Positions 1 through 10,230 of a DNA stretch of 62,000 bases are shown one piece after another (position 1 is the first letter of the stretch; each line of letters opens with the position of its first letter). The notes below the pieces were generated by a model, which was not told the DNA's origin, made no database searches, and was given only the letters and a program-made list of their open reading frames with translations. A program made the position numbers and the translations under genes. Source of the stretch: Branchiostoma floridae (Eukaryota; Chordata; Leptocardii; Amphioxiformes; Branchiostomatidae); NCBI RefSeq assembly GCF_000003815.2, contig NC_049994.1, positions 5,632,903 through 5,694,902 on the forward strand. Direction: 5' to 3'.

Positions 1-1708
1 ACCTAGTCTCGCGTTCTCTCGCGAGATCGAGACTCTCCGTGATAAAGACGGGTTTCGAGACGACTCGGCACCTGAGACAACTCGGCCCTAGTCGGCACCA
101 TACTTACTCGGCACATAACTTTTATATTTTGCACTCGAAGAATGATAATCCTATCATTCCGGCAGCATAAGAAGTGACATAAGAATGTACAAATCAATCT
201 CACCCCACGAGGTAACGTTTTGGATACAAATTTTTAGGATACAAGATCCCCAAAACATGTTGCGGGCCGCGCCGGCGACGCCATTTTTTAGTTGTTATAT
301 CGGCGTTCTTTCACGATGTCACTCTACTTCTCTTCTATATCACCGTGTTTGCAAGTTAGTACAAATGAAAAAAGATGTAATAAGCAGTTCAATATATTTT
401 GTTGGTCGTAAATTACAACTGTTTGTAGGTTTCAAAAACGCGTTGAGATGACCGATCTGATATAGACAGAGCCTCGGCCGTTCAAAGTTAACGTACTTTG
501 AAGTGACGTTCAGAGCCTCAAAATGTCCGTAAAATTGTGCCGACTGTATGACTTACAAGTTATTGCAGTGAGAGAAATGTTTTGCAGTTAAACATCTTGC
601 ATTTCTCACAAACCTTCACAATTTCATGTCATATTCTTGGTGCCAAGTTTTCCCACTTGGCTAGGTGCCGAGTCGTCCCAGGTGCCGAGTTGTCCTGATA
701 CGACGGACTGTCAGTCGTAGAAAATTTGGTATGTACCTCACCTTTAAAACAGTCATTGCTTGAAGAAAATTTGGATGAAATGATGATGGATATTTTCTCA
801 TTGTCGGATATCAGGTTGCTCGACCGTCCGTATTTCTGGGTCGAGCTCGCTCCACTCTGAACGGCTGACAACCTACACCATGACGGGAGAGACTTTGGAT
901 GGTCGACCGGTGTACAAATCATCCCGTGGTGACTACCTGTTCTACTACCGATCGGATGGTGATTGGCATGTTGGTCCTGTTTTGGGGACTAACAGAATAT
1001 CTATGTTTGTGGAAGACAACAGCATGTACGCCGAGGACATCACTGGGACCTGGCGTCTGTACGACGGCGTCTTTTTTTTCCTCGAAACAGGAGCATCCGA
1101 GTCACTTGCGCCGCCGGTAAGTAATACATTTTCTAACTAGAGTTCGGCGACCTCATACCTCCATGAAATATCTAGAGCTTTTGTAAATTTTATGCAAATG
1201 AATACCACATTTACATAATTTATGCATGGTAATGTTCATCATTGACTAATGTACACATGTCACAAGTATAAAATTTGCATCGTTAATTATCAAGCATTCG
1301 TGCAACTTTTGCATATGTGTTATATGTGTTACATTTATTGAAGTCCGGGTATTGAAATCAACAGAATTATACATTTTCGTCATTAATTATGCAAATTAAG
1401 TCCTCATTTACATAAAATATCATTATGAACATATTTGCATAAGCTACGTGCATGCCTAAAATAATGACAATCCGTCGTTCCTTTCTGCAGTTATCCTCTT
1501 TGGAATATCTTGACGAAAACGCCCCTGCAGTTCCAAAATTAAACGTTAGGGGGCTCACACTTGCCCAATTTTGTTATGACGCTAAAAGCTATCTACCACC
1601 CAAATTTCAAGACCATATCATGTCCGGTACAAGAGATACATTGAAAATACTGCTATGAATATTCTCATTAATTATGTCTCGATCTCGCGAGAGAACACGA
1701 GACTAGGT
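1..1708. mobile_element. 1.7-kb element bounded by 33-bp inverted repeats
   Basis: Bases 1-33 and 1676-1708 are inverted repeats of each other with one mismatch in 33 (outer end acctagtctcgcg / cgagactaggt). A second, inner set of inverted copies of the motif gtgccgagt lies near 55-110 and 655-700. The interior is AT-rich around 1140-1450, with repeated ttaattatgcaaatt-like words. No transposase reading frame is visible, so if mobile it would be non-autonomous. The left end coincides with the window edge, so the left target-site flank cannot be seen. Coding exon 880-1116 lies inside. It could alternatively be two separate MITE ends in opposite orientation. Confidence 0.6.
880..1116 (+). CDS. 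Exon of a membrane-protein gene (GRPVYKS-type extracellular domain)
   Basis: An open stretch encodes ...TGETLDGRPVYKSSRGDY... through YAEDITGTWRLYDG and ends at a strong donor (ccg|gtaagt, intron from 1117). The exon probably starts upstream of the ATG at 880, because the frame stays open to at least 853 (reading LTTYTM). I know this short aromatic-rich pattern (GRPVYKS ... YLFYY ... W.VGP.LG ... AEDITGTW) from uncharacterised metazoan secreted or membrane proteins, abundant in amphioxus, but cannot give it a named function. Linkage to the downstream transmembrane exon is inferred from order and strand. The donor is phase 0 and the downstream acceptors are phase 1, so an exon is missing or this exon is not spliced directly to it. 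An eight-T homopolymer at 1072-1079 is also a possible indel site. Confidence 0.55.
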
Positions 1709-1862
1709 CTGGCTTCCGTAGATTATCTGCCCCCTTCCCCCGCCTCCTTGCGGAGAAGGGGTAGGTAGGACTTAGGCAGCTCCCAACCCTCATTCCGGTT
1801 CAGCTTCGCCCCCAGCTTAGATTTTTAACATCTTATCGAAGTTCGTGTTAAATTTTCCCAAG

Positions 1863-2269
1863 GTCCAAGCATAGGAGTCATCGTTGGCGTTGTGGTCGGA
1901 CTTGATGCGGCTGTGGTGCTGCTCATAGTCGTTTGCTGCTACTGCAAGAAGAAGAAGAGTGCACCCCCTGCAACTACACAGAACAACCAGCCTGTGGGTA
2001 CCACCAACCCCACCTTTCAGCCAGCACCATATGTACCACAGCCATTCTCACCACCTCAGTACCCACCGCCTTACGTGGCTGGTGGTCAGCCTGTATGTAC
2101 CACCAACCCCAACCTTCAGCCTGCACCATATGTTCAACCGCCATTCTCCCAACCTCAGTACCCACCGCCTTACGTGGCTGGTGGTCAGCCTGTATGTACC
2201 ACCAACCCCAACCTTCAGCCTGCACCATATGTGCAACCACCATTCTCACCACCTCACTATAAGGCTTAG
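1863..2269 (+). CDS. Transmembrane segment plus PPxY-repeat cytoplasmic tail, 3'-terminal exon
   Basis: After an acceptor at cccaag|gtcc (or 12 bases later at catag|gag) the frame reads PSIGVIVGVVVGLDAAVVLL then IVVCC, a single hydrophobic helix of about 22 residues. It is followed by a CYCKKKK stop-transfer cluster. The remainder is a proline-rich tail made of three 33-residue repeats (99-bp DNA units starting at 1988, 2087 and 2186), each with TTNPxxQPAPYV and FSxPQYPPPYVAGG-like text. PPQY, PPPY and PPHY match the PPxY consensus bound by WW domains, for example of NEDD4-family ubiquitin ligases; that role is inference. The third repeat is cut short after PPHYKA, and the TAG stop (2267-2269) lies inside the terminal inverted repeat of a MITE. 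Upstream exons are uncertain; see the 880-1116 entry. Confidence 0.65.
1988..2262 (+). repeat. 99-bp in-frame coding tandem repeat (2.8 copies)
   Basis: Units begin at 1988, 2087 and 2186, each opening with cagcctgt. Length is divisible by three, so copy-number change preserves the frame and alters the number of PPxY motifs. Units two and three are nearly identical, indicating recent duplication. Unit one is more diverged. Confidence 0.9.
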
Positions 2270-2610
2270 GTCACATTTCCAAACCGGGGACCGGTCAAGC
2301 AGCTTTCGGGAGCAAAAAGAATGATATTAAATACATCAAAATACACAAAATGTTCATGGGCATGATATGTGTATTTTCTAGGTATACAATTTGATTTTTA
2401 AATTTTTTTTTTAATTTTTTTTTTGGGGGGGGGGGGAATTGACCGAAAATTAGAGGGGTAAGTCCCTATAGTTAATTCAGTGTTGGAAGTAAAATTTAGC
2501 AATTTTTCTATGATGTATTGTACCAACACAGATGAAAATAATGCTAAATTTGATTTTTCGTTTCTTAAAACATCCCGGCCGGGCCCCGGTTTGGAAATGT
2601 GACCGAAGCC
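2263..2610. mobile_element. MITE, 348 bp, with 27-bp terminal inverted repeats
   Basis: The left terminus (2263-2289, ggcttaggtcacatttcc...) and the right terminus (2584-2610) are inverted repeats matching at 26 of 27 positions. The interior has an A/T run and a poly-G tract (2425-2437). No coding capacity. It abuts the coding exon so that the stop codon is in its left terminus. Confidence 0.85.
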
Positions 2611-2616
2611 AAAGGA

Positions 2617-2822
2617 AGGCAAACGTCATATTTCCACAAAGGGTCCCGACCGGGCAATTTTGGGGGACGAAAATTACGATATAAAAGACAACAAGAAAAC
2701 AAAACGTACCAAAAATAATTCAACAGCATATGCCTTGTGCATATTCATTGGCACAAACTTCCATTTTTCGTTTCCGCCAACAGCCCGGCCGGGCCCCGGG
2801 AAGAAATGTGACGTAGGCCTGA
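2617..2822. mobile_element. Second, diverged MITE of the same cccggccggg family
   Basis: Starts aggcaaacgtcatatttcc, has gtcccgaccgggc near 2645, and ends with gcccggccgggccccggg ... aaatgtgacgtaggcct. The two ends are imperfect inverted repeats and resemble the termini of the neighbouring 2263-2610 element. Confidence 0.6.
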
Positions 2823-3458
2823 CCACAGCCTAACGTGCTGGTGTTCATCCGCGTGGTTCGCATGCAGTAACAATTAACAAAGAATTATTATTATTAGATT
2901 GTAGTTTAAACAGTAACGATAGAAATATTCTATTTAGCTATATCGTAGGAAAGTTCTCTCGCTTTGAATCTTTGTCTAGTGTTGAAAAATTTATTTTTCT
3001 TATGAGTTTTGATCAGACGACAATATACACACGTCTCAAGCTACATCTTTAACATTACTAAGAAACGAGAAGAATCCAAACAAATGTATACATATATTAG
3101 AATGTTTAAGATTAGTCTTAGAATCCATATGTACTGTATTACGACCTTTTGTATCTATATGCCTGTACTTAGCCCGATAGGGTATGAATGTGCAACAATG
3201 GCTATCATATTATTAAAGCAGGATATTTTAGCATCCTAGGTTCAAAGCATCTTTAGACTTGCAACTTCATGTATAAAGCTACCTTCTTTGTTTTACCTGG
3301 TGGCATTTGTATACTTCTGTGTGTTTATCAGTGTTGTGTAGAAGTGTTTAATGTGCCTATTCCTGAATAACTTGGTCAGATAGGACGTTTTTGCTTCACT
3401 TGGAGGAAGACTGTGTGTTGCCGCACTAAGGTGATCTGTGTTTTTTGTAAAACCAAAT

Positions 3459-3464
3459 AATAAA
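3459..3464 (+). terminator. Candidate polyadenylation signal AATAAA
   Basis: AATAAA at 3459-3464 lies about 1.2 kb downstream of the plus-strand stop codon at 2269 and is followed by T/G-containing sequence (cagatttttgc). It is a plausible 3' end for the membrane-protein transcript, whose 3' UTR would then include the two MITEs. Confidence 0.35.
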
Positions 3465-3737
3465 CAGATTTTTGCAAGTAAACCAACGCACGTTCTTTCA
3501 CTTGTTTAGCAGTCGATCATCAACTAAAACAGAAGGCTTCAGGGTTAATATCCATATATCATATTCAATATGTATTTTATTCCCATGATGTTGAAACAGA
3601 TTCGATCTACAAAGGCTATAGTTCTGACACATTGGACTGTTTGGCACCACCCCGAGAGTGAAAACCTCAGCCAGACGTCATAGTTAGGGGCATACATACA
3701 TGTCATTGTATCTTAAATGGAGGTCCTGCTTTGAACA

Positions 3738-4059
3738 TAACCTGGAATCCAGTCTCATTGTGGCACGGCCTACCGTAGTTAACGCACGCTTTCTACGGGG
3801 CCAGTGCAGCTCTCCGCCGCCGGGGTAATCGTTCACACCCGGTAGGATTTTCACGCGGTTAAACTTTGCCCATTGGGAGTTAATTGCCGGCCACCAAGGC
3901 TTGTGGCCGGATAGTTATCCCTCTGGGCAAAAGTCCTACCGCGTGAAAATCCTTCCGGCTGTGGCCGATTACCCCGGCGGGAGAGAGATGCATTCGGCCC
4001 GTACAAAGCCTGCACTGACTACGGTAGGCCGAGCCACAAGGAGACTGGATTCCAGGTTA
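3738..4059. mobile_element. Foldback element, about 320 bp
   Basis: taacctggaatccagtctc at the left is the exact inverse of gagactggattccaggtta at the right. Inverted similarity continues inward (gtggcacggcctaccgtag versus ctacggtaggccgagccac) and on to a short gccggccacc/ggtggccgg-like centre near 3890. The words tgaacata occur on both sides (3732-3739 and 4063-4070) but not exactly flush with the termini. Confidence 0.8.
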
Positions 4060-4506
4060 CTCTGAACATAACATTTCGATAAAACGACATTAGAGACAAA
4101 CCACAACAATAATCAGCGCCCTAAATACGTCCCATCAACACCGAGTTCAATGAACGCAGTTAGAATTAACGGTTTTTAGAACACGTGTAGACGATCGAGC
4201 TGTGAAGATGGCCACCATCCTGAAACATCTAATACTTCTTCGTACAGTAACAGATGCTGGCTTCTAATTGGTTTACAACAATGTATTGTATGTATGCGGT
4301 TCTTTCGTTGTGGTTAATTGCACACTTAAAATGTGTCTCGTCTTCCACCACTTTAGACGTAGAGTATTTAGATATTCTTTCGCACACTGGCAATGTCTTT
4401 TATCGCCCGCTCTCTTCTTCTAGGGGTGATCGCTAATAACAAATCCAAGACAAATAACAAACCTGTAATCGAACAAACCGTATAAGCATAACGCTTGTTA
4501 TTTTAG

Positions 4507-4981
4507 ATGGACAGTCAAATCTGCCCAAGACGACCACCCGCGGGACCGGGCAAAAGCCAACGGCCAGGTGGTCGCTTAGAAGAGTATCGACTCACAACAT
4601 GCCCGATGCATAGTTTAAATGGTTTTCGTTGTGTTTAATGACAAATAGCAAGCACACGTGCGTGCATCCGCAGCTATCTTTATTTTGAACATAACATCGT
4701 AATGGTAGTCAAAATCCGATGCAAACTAACCGAATTCGGCACAAAATCGTCCTAGTTATCATTGAAAATCGATGACACCTCAAGATTTGAATATGACGCA
4801 TTCATTATGGGCAGGGATTTGGTCCCAAGTTTCGGCGGTCGCGTTGGCCAGGTAGTCGTTGTCAAGAGGTCGCTAAAATTTTACGTCAATTGGGAAAATT
4901 TTCGGGACCGAGAAAAAGCGGTCGTAATGGCCAGGTGGTCGCTAAGAAGAGGTGGTCGCTTGGGCAGGCTTGACTGTAGTA
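4507..4981. mobile_element. TIR element of the acagtcaa..ctgcccaag type
   Basis: The left end (acagtcaaatctgcccaag ... gaccacc ... ggccaggtggtcgctta) and the right end (taagaagaggtggtcgctt gggcaggcttgactgt) are inverted repeats with repeated ggccaggtggtcgc blocks. About 475 bp with no transposase frame. A related but longer element is at 17793-18365. Confidence 0.7.
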
Positions 4982-5039
4982 CGATACCACATTCCTATGT
5001 GTGTGTGTGTGTGCACTGTGATGGGACATATGTGTGCGC

Positions 5040-5450
5040 ATGGGTGTTCAGCACCAAGGACAGGTATTTCGCTTCTGGGTGTATGGTGTTCAGCGCCAGG
5101 GACAGGTCTGTTTACCTGTATCCCGATTGTGTTCAGCACCAAGGACAGGTATGTTCGCTTCTGGGTGTATGGTGTTCAGCGCCAGGGACAGGTCTGTTTA
5201 CCTGTATCCCGATTGTGTTCAGCACCAAGGACAGGTATGTTCGCTTCTGGGTGTATGGTGTTCAGCGCCAGGGACAGGTTTGTTTACCTGTGTCCTGATA
5301 GTGTTCAGCACCAAGGACAGGTATGTTCGCAAGGACAGGTATGTACAGATGGATTTGTCCTATACACCTGCCCTATGGTTGTAAGCGCCAGGGACAAGTT
5401 CGTTTGCATGTGTTTGGACAGTGCTCAGCACCAAGGACAGGTGTATTTGC
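5040..5450 (+). repeat. 86-bp minisatellite built from two half-units
   Basis: gttcagcaccaaggacagg recurs at about 5046, 5131, 5217 and 5303, with a degenerate copy near 5420. Between them lies a related half-unit, gttcagcgccagggacagg. Period is about 85-86 bp, so each unit is a diverged dimer of roughly 43 bp. A (gt)n run precedes it at 4998-5012. The array keeps long frames open in several phases, so the frames spanning it are not evidence of a gene. Confidence 0.85.
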
Positions 5451-6364
5451 CTTATGGATTATGGATGAATGCAGGAATCACTTCATACAACCATCCATTG
5501 TGAGCGTAAGCAAGAAAAGTCTGAATGCGCTCCTTCGCTTGCGATGTGATCTGGATATCCCAGAAGCGCTTTTAGGATAGAAGCACATTTTGGATGCCGG
5601 TCTATCGTAAAAGCGCTTTTAGGATAGACGACAATCTAGGATACAACACCTGTCACAGTCAACACGGCTATTTGACATGGTTTGCCTTTGATGCTGACCG
5701 AGCCACCCTCATCACCCTTCCCCGAGTTCACCAACAAACGTAACCCTGTTATCGATGCCAGTCTGGCTCCGAATTCGGCAGAAGTAATCAGAGGAGCAAA
5801 TCAGAGAAAGAATAGAATAGGTACAACGCTATTCAACTGTGAAACTTACGAAAGCAATAGTTTGAAAAGTTATATGCACAAAATGTCTCTCGCTCAGAAG
5901 CCTTTTTCGCGACATGGTGCGGCAGTGATTACGGACACGGTCTCACAGCGCACCCTAGCGGAATCTCGACGAACCGCAAGTTCAAGGTTACACAACTAGC
6001 GGTGGACGGGGGATTGACATATGGCCCACACACATGCCAAATATCATCACAATCCATTCAGAGGTTCTTAATTCATGCTGACACATCCCTGTAAATGGAC
6101 ACACATTCAGTCACAGGCACACACATAAACAATACATTCATTTTCATTGAGGCAATAGATATAAAGACGTAGTTTTAACTAGATCGAACTAGTGTAGGAT
6201 TTAAATGAAATCTTATAAGACTGGAATTGACCATGCCGTTATAGGAGATGAGTTGCTACTGTATGTAATGTTATAGACTTTCAATATTAGAATTTCATCA
6301 TGAGATTAGCAGGTAACTTTTTCTGTTTCGATGACATGAACGATACAATATATAATGTGTGAAG
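5451..6364. other. Intergenic; no recognised gene
   Basis: A 17-bp word aagcgcttttaggatag occurs twice (5565 and 5611). A frame of 105 codons at 5682-5999 has no recognisable motif. The 3' UTR of the minus-strand fibrinogen-domain gene must run into the right part of this stretch, but I found no clear polyadenylation signal. Confidence 0.6.
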
Positions 6365-8815
6365 TTAGGTAGTTGGGCGGATTTTCATCTCTGTGCGCTT
6401 CAAGGAGTAGTGGTGACCCTTCCAGTTGTGCCAGCTGACGCCGTCGTAGGTACCGTCATGAGCACCCAGGCGGTACAGCCCGTTCAGGTTGGAGTGGTGG
6501 CAATCAGCGTACCACCACGCACCTTTGGCCCCTACAGCACAGCTAGCAGAGCGCTCGTCGTTGTCTCTGTCCTTGGTGCTGAATGGTCTCCCGTCATGGT
6601 ACACCAGGCTATCCCCTGTGACAAAAGACAACTATATTGACCTCAACAACAGAGTTGCACATGGCTTGAATTGTCTTTGAGATTATCCTTTGCTTTGAGA
6701 TGTATAGCCTGATTCAATCTCGCTTATAGCAGCCCGCCAAACATCCGCCGGCCCCCGCAGGGAGGGGCCAATTACAGCCCTGGACAGCGGAGTTTGTGTT
6801 ACACAGACTATGAGATGTACATGTAAGCTGAAATGAGCTATATATGTGGCTTGTTGATCATGAGTATCTTTTGACTTCCTTTTTTTGTGTCGCAATTTTT
6901 TCAGCTCTACACTCTGATATCCATGTCTTTGTAAGCAATTGCATATCCTTTCCTGATTTTAGATTTTTTAAAGATTTTTCCTTCGATGTAACTCTACTCC
7001 ACAATGTCCAAAGTATCCCTCACTTATATGGTACGCGCCAATGGTAAATGGAGATAAAATAAATCACGCTGGAAGCGGAACTTTGTTAATGCTATAAATA
7101 GATAGAGTATAACTATATGTATGCATGCATGTATGTATTTCTAAAATTTTAGAGACATATGAATCTACCATATACATCTGCGCGCAAATCTACGCGACGC
7201 GTTCAAATTCAACTCAGAAGCAGGACCAAATGATACATTGTCGAGACGACACCGTTTCAAGATTCTGTACTGAAACCGTTAACTATACCTCACCTGCAGT
7301 GCCGCTGTAAGTCCCTATGTGGAGTTTGTAGTTCTGGGATTCAGGCGAGATGGCAAACGTGCTGTAAGCCGCGTACGCCGTGTTCCCCTCCACATCCCCC
7401 ATATCCACCCTGAGCTGGTAGACTTTCTGCACGGCCAGGCGGTACAAGTTGTCATTCCCCAGCCAGAACTCGCCGTTCAGGTTGGAAGGGAAGCCGGTCT
7501 TGTAGTCCCTCCAGTTCCGGTAGAAGTCCACTGTTCCGTCTTGGCGTTTCTGGAACAACTTTAAGAGCAACAAAACAACACTGAAACGGTGATAGACAAC
7601 AAAGCAAATATCTCAATATCAGGACAATGACATGCACAAATGTAGTCGAATCTAACATTTTTGAAATAGTTTTAAACTGTAATTTCCAACACAAAAATTA
7701 GACTCACCCTAATTTTCGACTGCACAGCATCAGTCTTTGTCAAGGAATGAACAATCCACTACTGTTGTGACGTCACGTTATGCAGATACAACACGTGACT
7801 CAGTGAGCAGTGGATCATAGGTTGCAGGAAGTCTATGGCGCCCACCGTCTATGTTCAGGGATGGCTGTAAAGCTCTTATGTAGATGGTTTCTTTAATCAC
7901 CCTAGCGAAAAAGTCTGGTTCTGTGTCCAAGATTTCAACTGATATCGATGCCGTGCAGTCGAAAATTTGGGTGAGTCCAATTTTTGTGTTGGAAATTACA
8001 GTTCAACTATTAAAGAATGACTCTACCAACACAGATGAACTTTCAAGTTAAGAATAACATTTGTAATAGTAAAGTGACCAGACTTACCGTCCAGCCGCCT
8101 CCGTCCGTGTCCATATCACAGAAGACCAGGAAGCCGCCCAGGTTGTCCCGTGGATAAACCATGTACACGCCGCTGGGCGTGGTCTCGTCGTTGTCGAGGA
8201 TGTCCTGACAGTCTTGGGGCTCGTCGGTTTCCTGGTCGTTTACGTCAGCTGAGGCACATGGTAGGGAGTTAACGTTTACATCCTTGCCGTTTTCATATAA
8301 TCACAAAGTTGTAGATCTTCTAGGTAACCTCTGAATGTTATTGAGACATATCATGTCTGTGTGGCGCAACGGCTAGAGCGTTGGAATCAGAAGGTCCTGA
8401 GTTCAATACACGCCATGTCCCTGCCCCCATGACGGTGGACTGACGCCCACCGAGCCTCACGGCTAATCTGTCTAAAAGGTGCCAAAAACACCTACGGATT
8501 TGGTGCTGCCAGTGTGTCAACATCTGCACACTTGCCACCGAGACCCGTGAGTTTCTTTCTTCTTCTTCTATCATAAAACCACAACACTGCGTTACCTTTA
8601 GGCCACTGAACTATCTTCTGTGAGAGTTGGTCCATGGCGATGTTCATCTGCTCCAACTCTGCTTTGAGAGCGTTCTCGTTTCCGCAATTCAGCACTGGAT
8701 TCCCACAGTTGCACACACATTTCTCGTCTGATGGTGGTTTGCAGACCGACTGGGCAGAGCTCAGGAACACAAACGTCACAAGGAACGTTAAGAGGCTGGG
8801 AAAAGGCGACGCCAT
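6365..8815 (-). CDS. Secreted fibrinogen-related domain (FReD) protein, complete, 4 exons
   Basis: Coding exons on the minus strand: 8815-8596, 8248-8088, 7558-7294, 6615-6365. All junctions have GT/AG and compatible phases (1, 0, 1), giving 298 residues. Residues 1-23 are a signal peptide (ATG in good context, gtcATGG). Cysteines follow in a C(8)CxCxC cluster, then a short heptad-like helix (ALKAELEQM...LSQKI), suggesting disulphide-linked oligomers. The fibrinogen C-terminal domain spans about 84-298: DCQDIL, GVYMVYP, FCDMDTDGGGWT, RQDGTVDFYRNW, the calcium site STKDRDND (Asp231, Asp233), the Cys241/Cys254 pair, and the closing WHNWKGHHYSLKRTEMKIRP. In ficolins, tachylectins and amphioxus FREPs this domain binds acetylated sugars; a pattern-recognition role is inferred. 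Introns hold a SINE (intron 1) and a MITE (intron 2). A partial tandem copy lies upstream at 10756-12563. Confidence 0.93.
6710..6792. repeat. Dispersed repeat end in FReD intron 3 (copy also at 40509-40552)
   Basis: The sequence agcctgattcaatctcgctt...atagcagcccgccaaacatcc recurs in inverse orientation at about 40509-40552 (ggatgtttggcgggctgct...aggct). The match stops sharply after catcc, as expected for the end of a transposable element. The partner ends were not found. Confidence 0.55.
7676..8002. mobile_element. MITE, 327 bp, in FReD intron 2
   Basis: About 50 bp at each end are inverted repeats: actgtaatttccaacacaaa... on the left, ...ttggaaattacagt on the right, continuing through ttttcgactgcac / gtgcagtcgaaaa. 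No coding frame. It lies wholly within the intron between exons 2 and 3. Confidence 0.85.
8355..8568 (+). mobile_element. tRNA-derived SINE with 6-bp target duplication
   Basis: The element starts with a tRNA-like head (gtggcgcaacggctagagcg, A-box-like; ggtcctgagttcaatac, B-box-like), carries a non-tRNA body, and ends in a pyrimidine-rich (ttc)n tail. It is flanked by tatcat at 8349-8354 and 8569-8574. The paralogous intron of the duplicated gene reads straight through this site (catatcatcaaaccac near 11011-11026), confirming the insertion boundaries. Confidence 0.85.
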
Positions 8816-10130
8816 GACGTTAAAATGCTTCCTGGTAGGCTTAGCCTAAAGGAAACGCTGTCAACTGTGGATATGACGACAAGGAAGTTTTCGCTCACAA
8901 CTTGAAGCGTCATTCTACACTATTGTTTTTGGTCCGATCTATGGGTGTATATTTCACTCGTTATTGTGTAGTCCACAATACGTGGTAGGAGCTCTACTGG
9001 CCCGACCTGGCCGGCCACACTCTGGGTCCTGGTGGCTAACTACGGATACAATTATCTCAGTGCAATTTGTTATTTCAGTTACTGCAATGGTTAGTGTGAG
9101 GCATCACACTTGAGACGAAAGTCACCACTTTACCTTACTTACTTAGTACTAAGTTACTTGCTAACTTGGGCCCTTCGCCCCCGGCGGAGCATAGGCCACT
9201 GATGATAGTCCTCCATTGCACCCGCCTCTGGGCCTTCTTCCTCCTTAGTGACACAAAAATATAACATTCTAGGGCATTAGATCTAAGCTTATTTCCAAAA
9301 CAGCTGATTAGATTTCCTGACAAAATTTTGTTCATTTTTGACCTTTTTAAAGATTTTCTAGTCTTCCTTAATTCTCAGCGAGCTCTAAATTACGAGGAGG
9401 CATGACCCTGATGCCTACGAACAAATGGCAGAGTTTCTTCGTCGGCATCAGGGTCATGCCTCCTCGTAATTTAGAGATCGCTGACAACTCGGCCGGGCTA
9501 AATTCTTGAATTGTAAAGGGGGCTTTACCGTGCAGAAACTTTCGCCATACAATTTTGTTATCGGGGACTTTCCAAGCAGGCTGTGACAGAACGACCCATC
9601 GAAAGAGATCTATGAGATCTTTTTAAACAGACTTTTCTGTGCGAAACATGCACAACTAACTCAAGAATGCACCCAGTCTGCGATCGTACAACGATAGTAA
9701 CATGACTGTGACCTTAGTTACACTGAATTCCAGAAAGTGTGAAAAACCTTCACTGCACACTATTTCTGACATCTGATAGTGGCATACAATAAAACACTAC
9801 AAGAACAGTCTGCAAATTCATATCTTTATCCATACTTGCATGTTTACAAAGTGCCATGATCCAACCTCCAAACATACAATGAGCGTACCTAACATAAATT
9901 GGGTAATACCATGTTAAAATGGTCACATACGTAGGCCCAGGTAAGAACATACATGTAGTATCCTTCTCTGAGTGCACACTGTTCACAGAATAAGTGTAAG
10001 TTCCCATTCTTCAGAATGCAACATTGCTCATATTTTAGTATTAAATCTTCTCTCCTCATTTGTAAAGATTCTAAGCACCGCTATTGGTAGAAAATGGCAA
10101 TTTTCGCAACCTCTCTGTAGAAATCTACTG
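8816..10130. other. 5' flank of FReD copy A (paralogous to 12564-14218)
   Basis: Contains the putative promoter of the minus-strand FReD gene. No TATA box is obvious. Most of the stretch aligns with the upstream region of copy B, apart from indels including the palindrome at 9377-9484. Sequence ends at the assembly gap. Confidence 0.7.
9377..9484. mobile_element. Near-perfect palindromic foldback, 108 bp
   Basis: Arms of about 40 bp (cagcgagctctaaattacga...catgaccctgatgcc and its inverse) are separated by a roughly 25-bp loop. The paralogous region near 13615-13630 lacks it, showing it is an insertion. A second genomic copy is inside 15995-16187. Confidence 0.85.
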
Positions 10131-10230
10131 NNNNNNNNNNNNNNNNNNNNNNNNNNNNNNNNNNNNNNNNNNNNNNNNNNNNNNNNNNNNNNNNNNNNNN
10201 NNNNNNNNNNNNNNNNNNNNNNNNNNNNNN
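10131..10230. other. Assembly gap (100 N)
   Basis: Run of exactly 100 N, the usual placeholder for unknown size. It separates the end of the copy A duplicated block from sequence that leads into copy B exon 2, so exons 3-4 of copy B may be missing here. Confidence 0.99.

Noticed and set aside
1452-1658. 68-codon plus-strand frame following a good acceptor (tttctgcag) inside the 1-1708 element, as a linking exon
   Set aside because: No donor with a phase that connects to the 1863 exon was found, and the text has no recognisable motif; probably element interior.
4762-5503. Overlapping frames of 116-183 codons
   Set aside because: They consist of the 86-bp minisatellite read in different phases; repeat units lacking stops explain the length.
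5682-5999. 105-codon plus-strand frame
   Set aside because: No family resemblance, no splice context or signal that I can support, and surrounded by repeat DNA.
7319-7564. Plus-strand frame opposite FReD exon 3
   Set aside because: Antisense shadow of the fibrinogen-domain exon.
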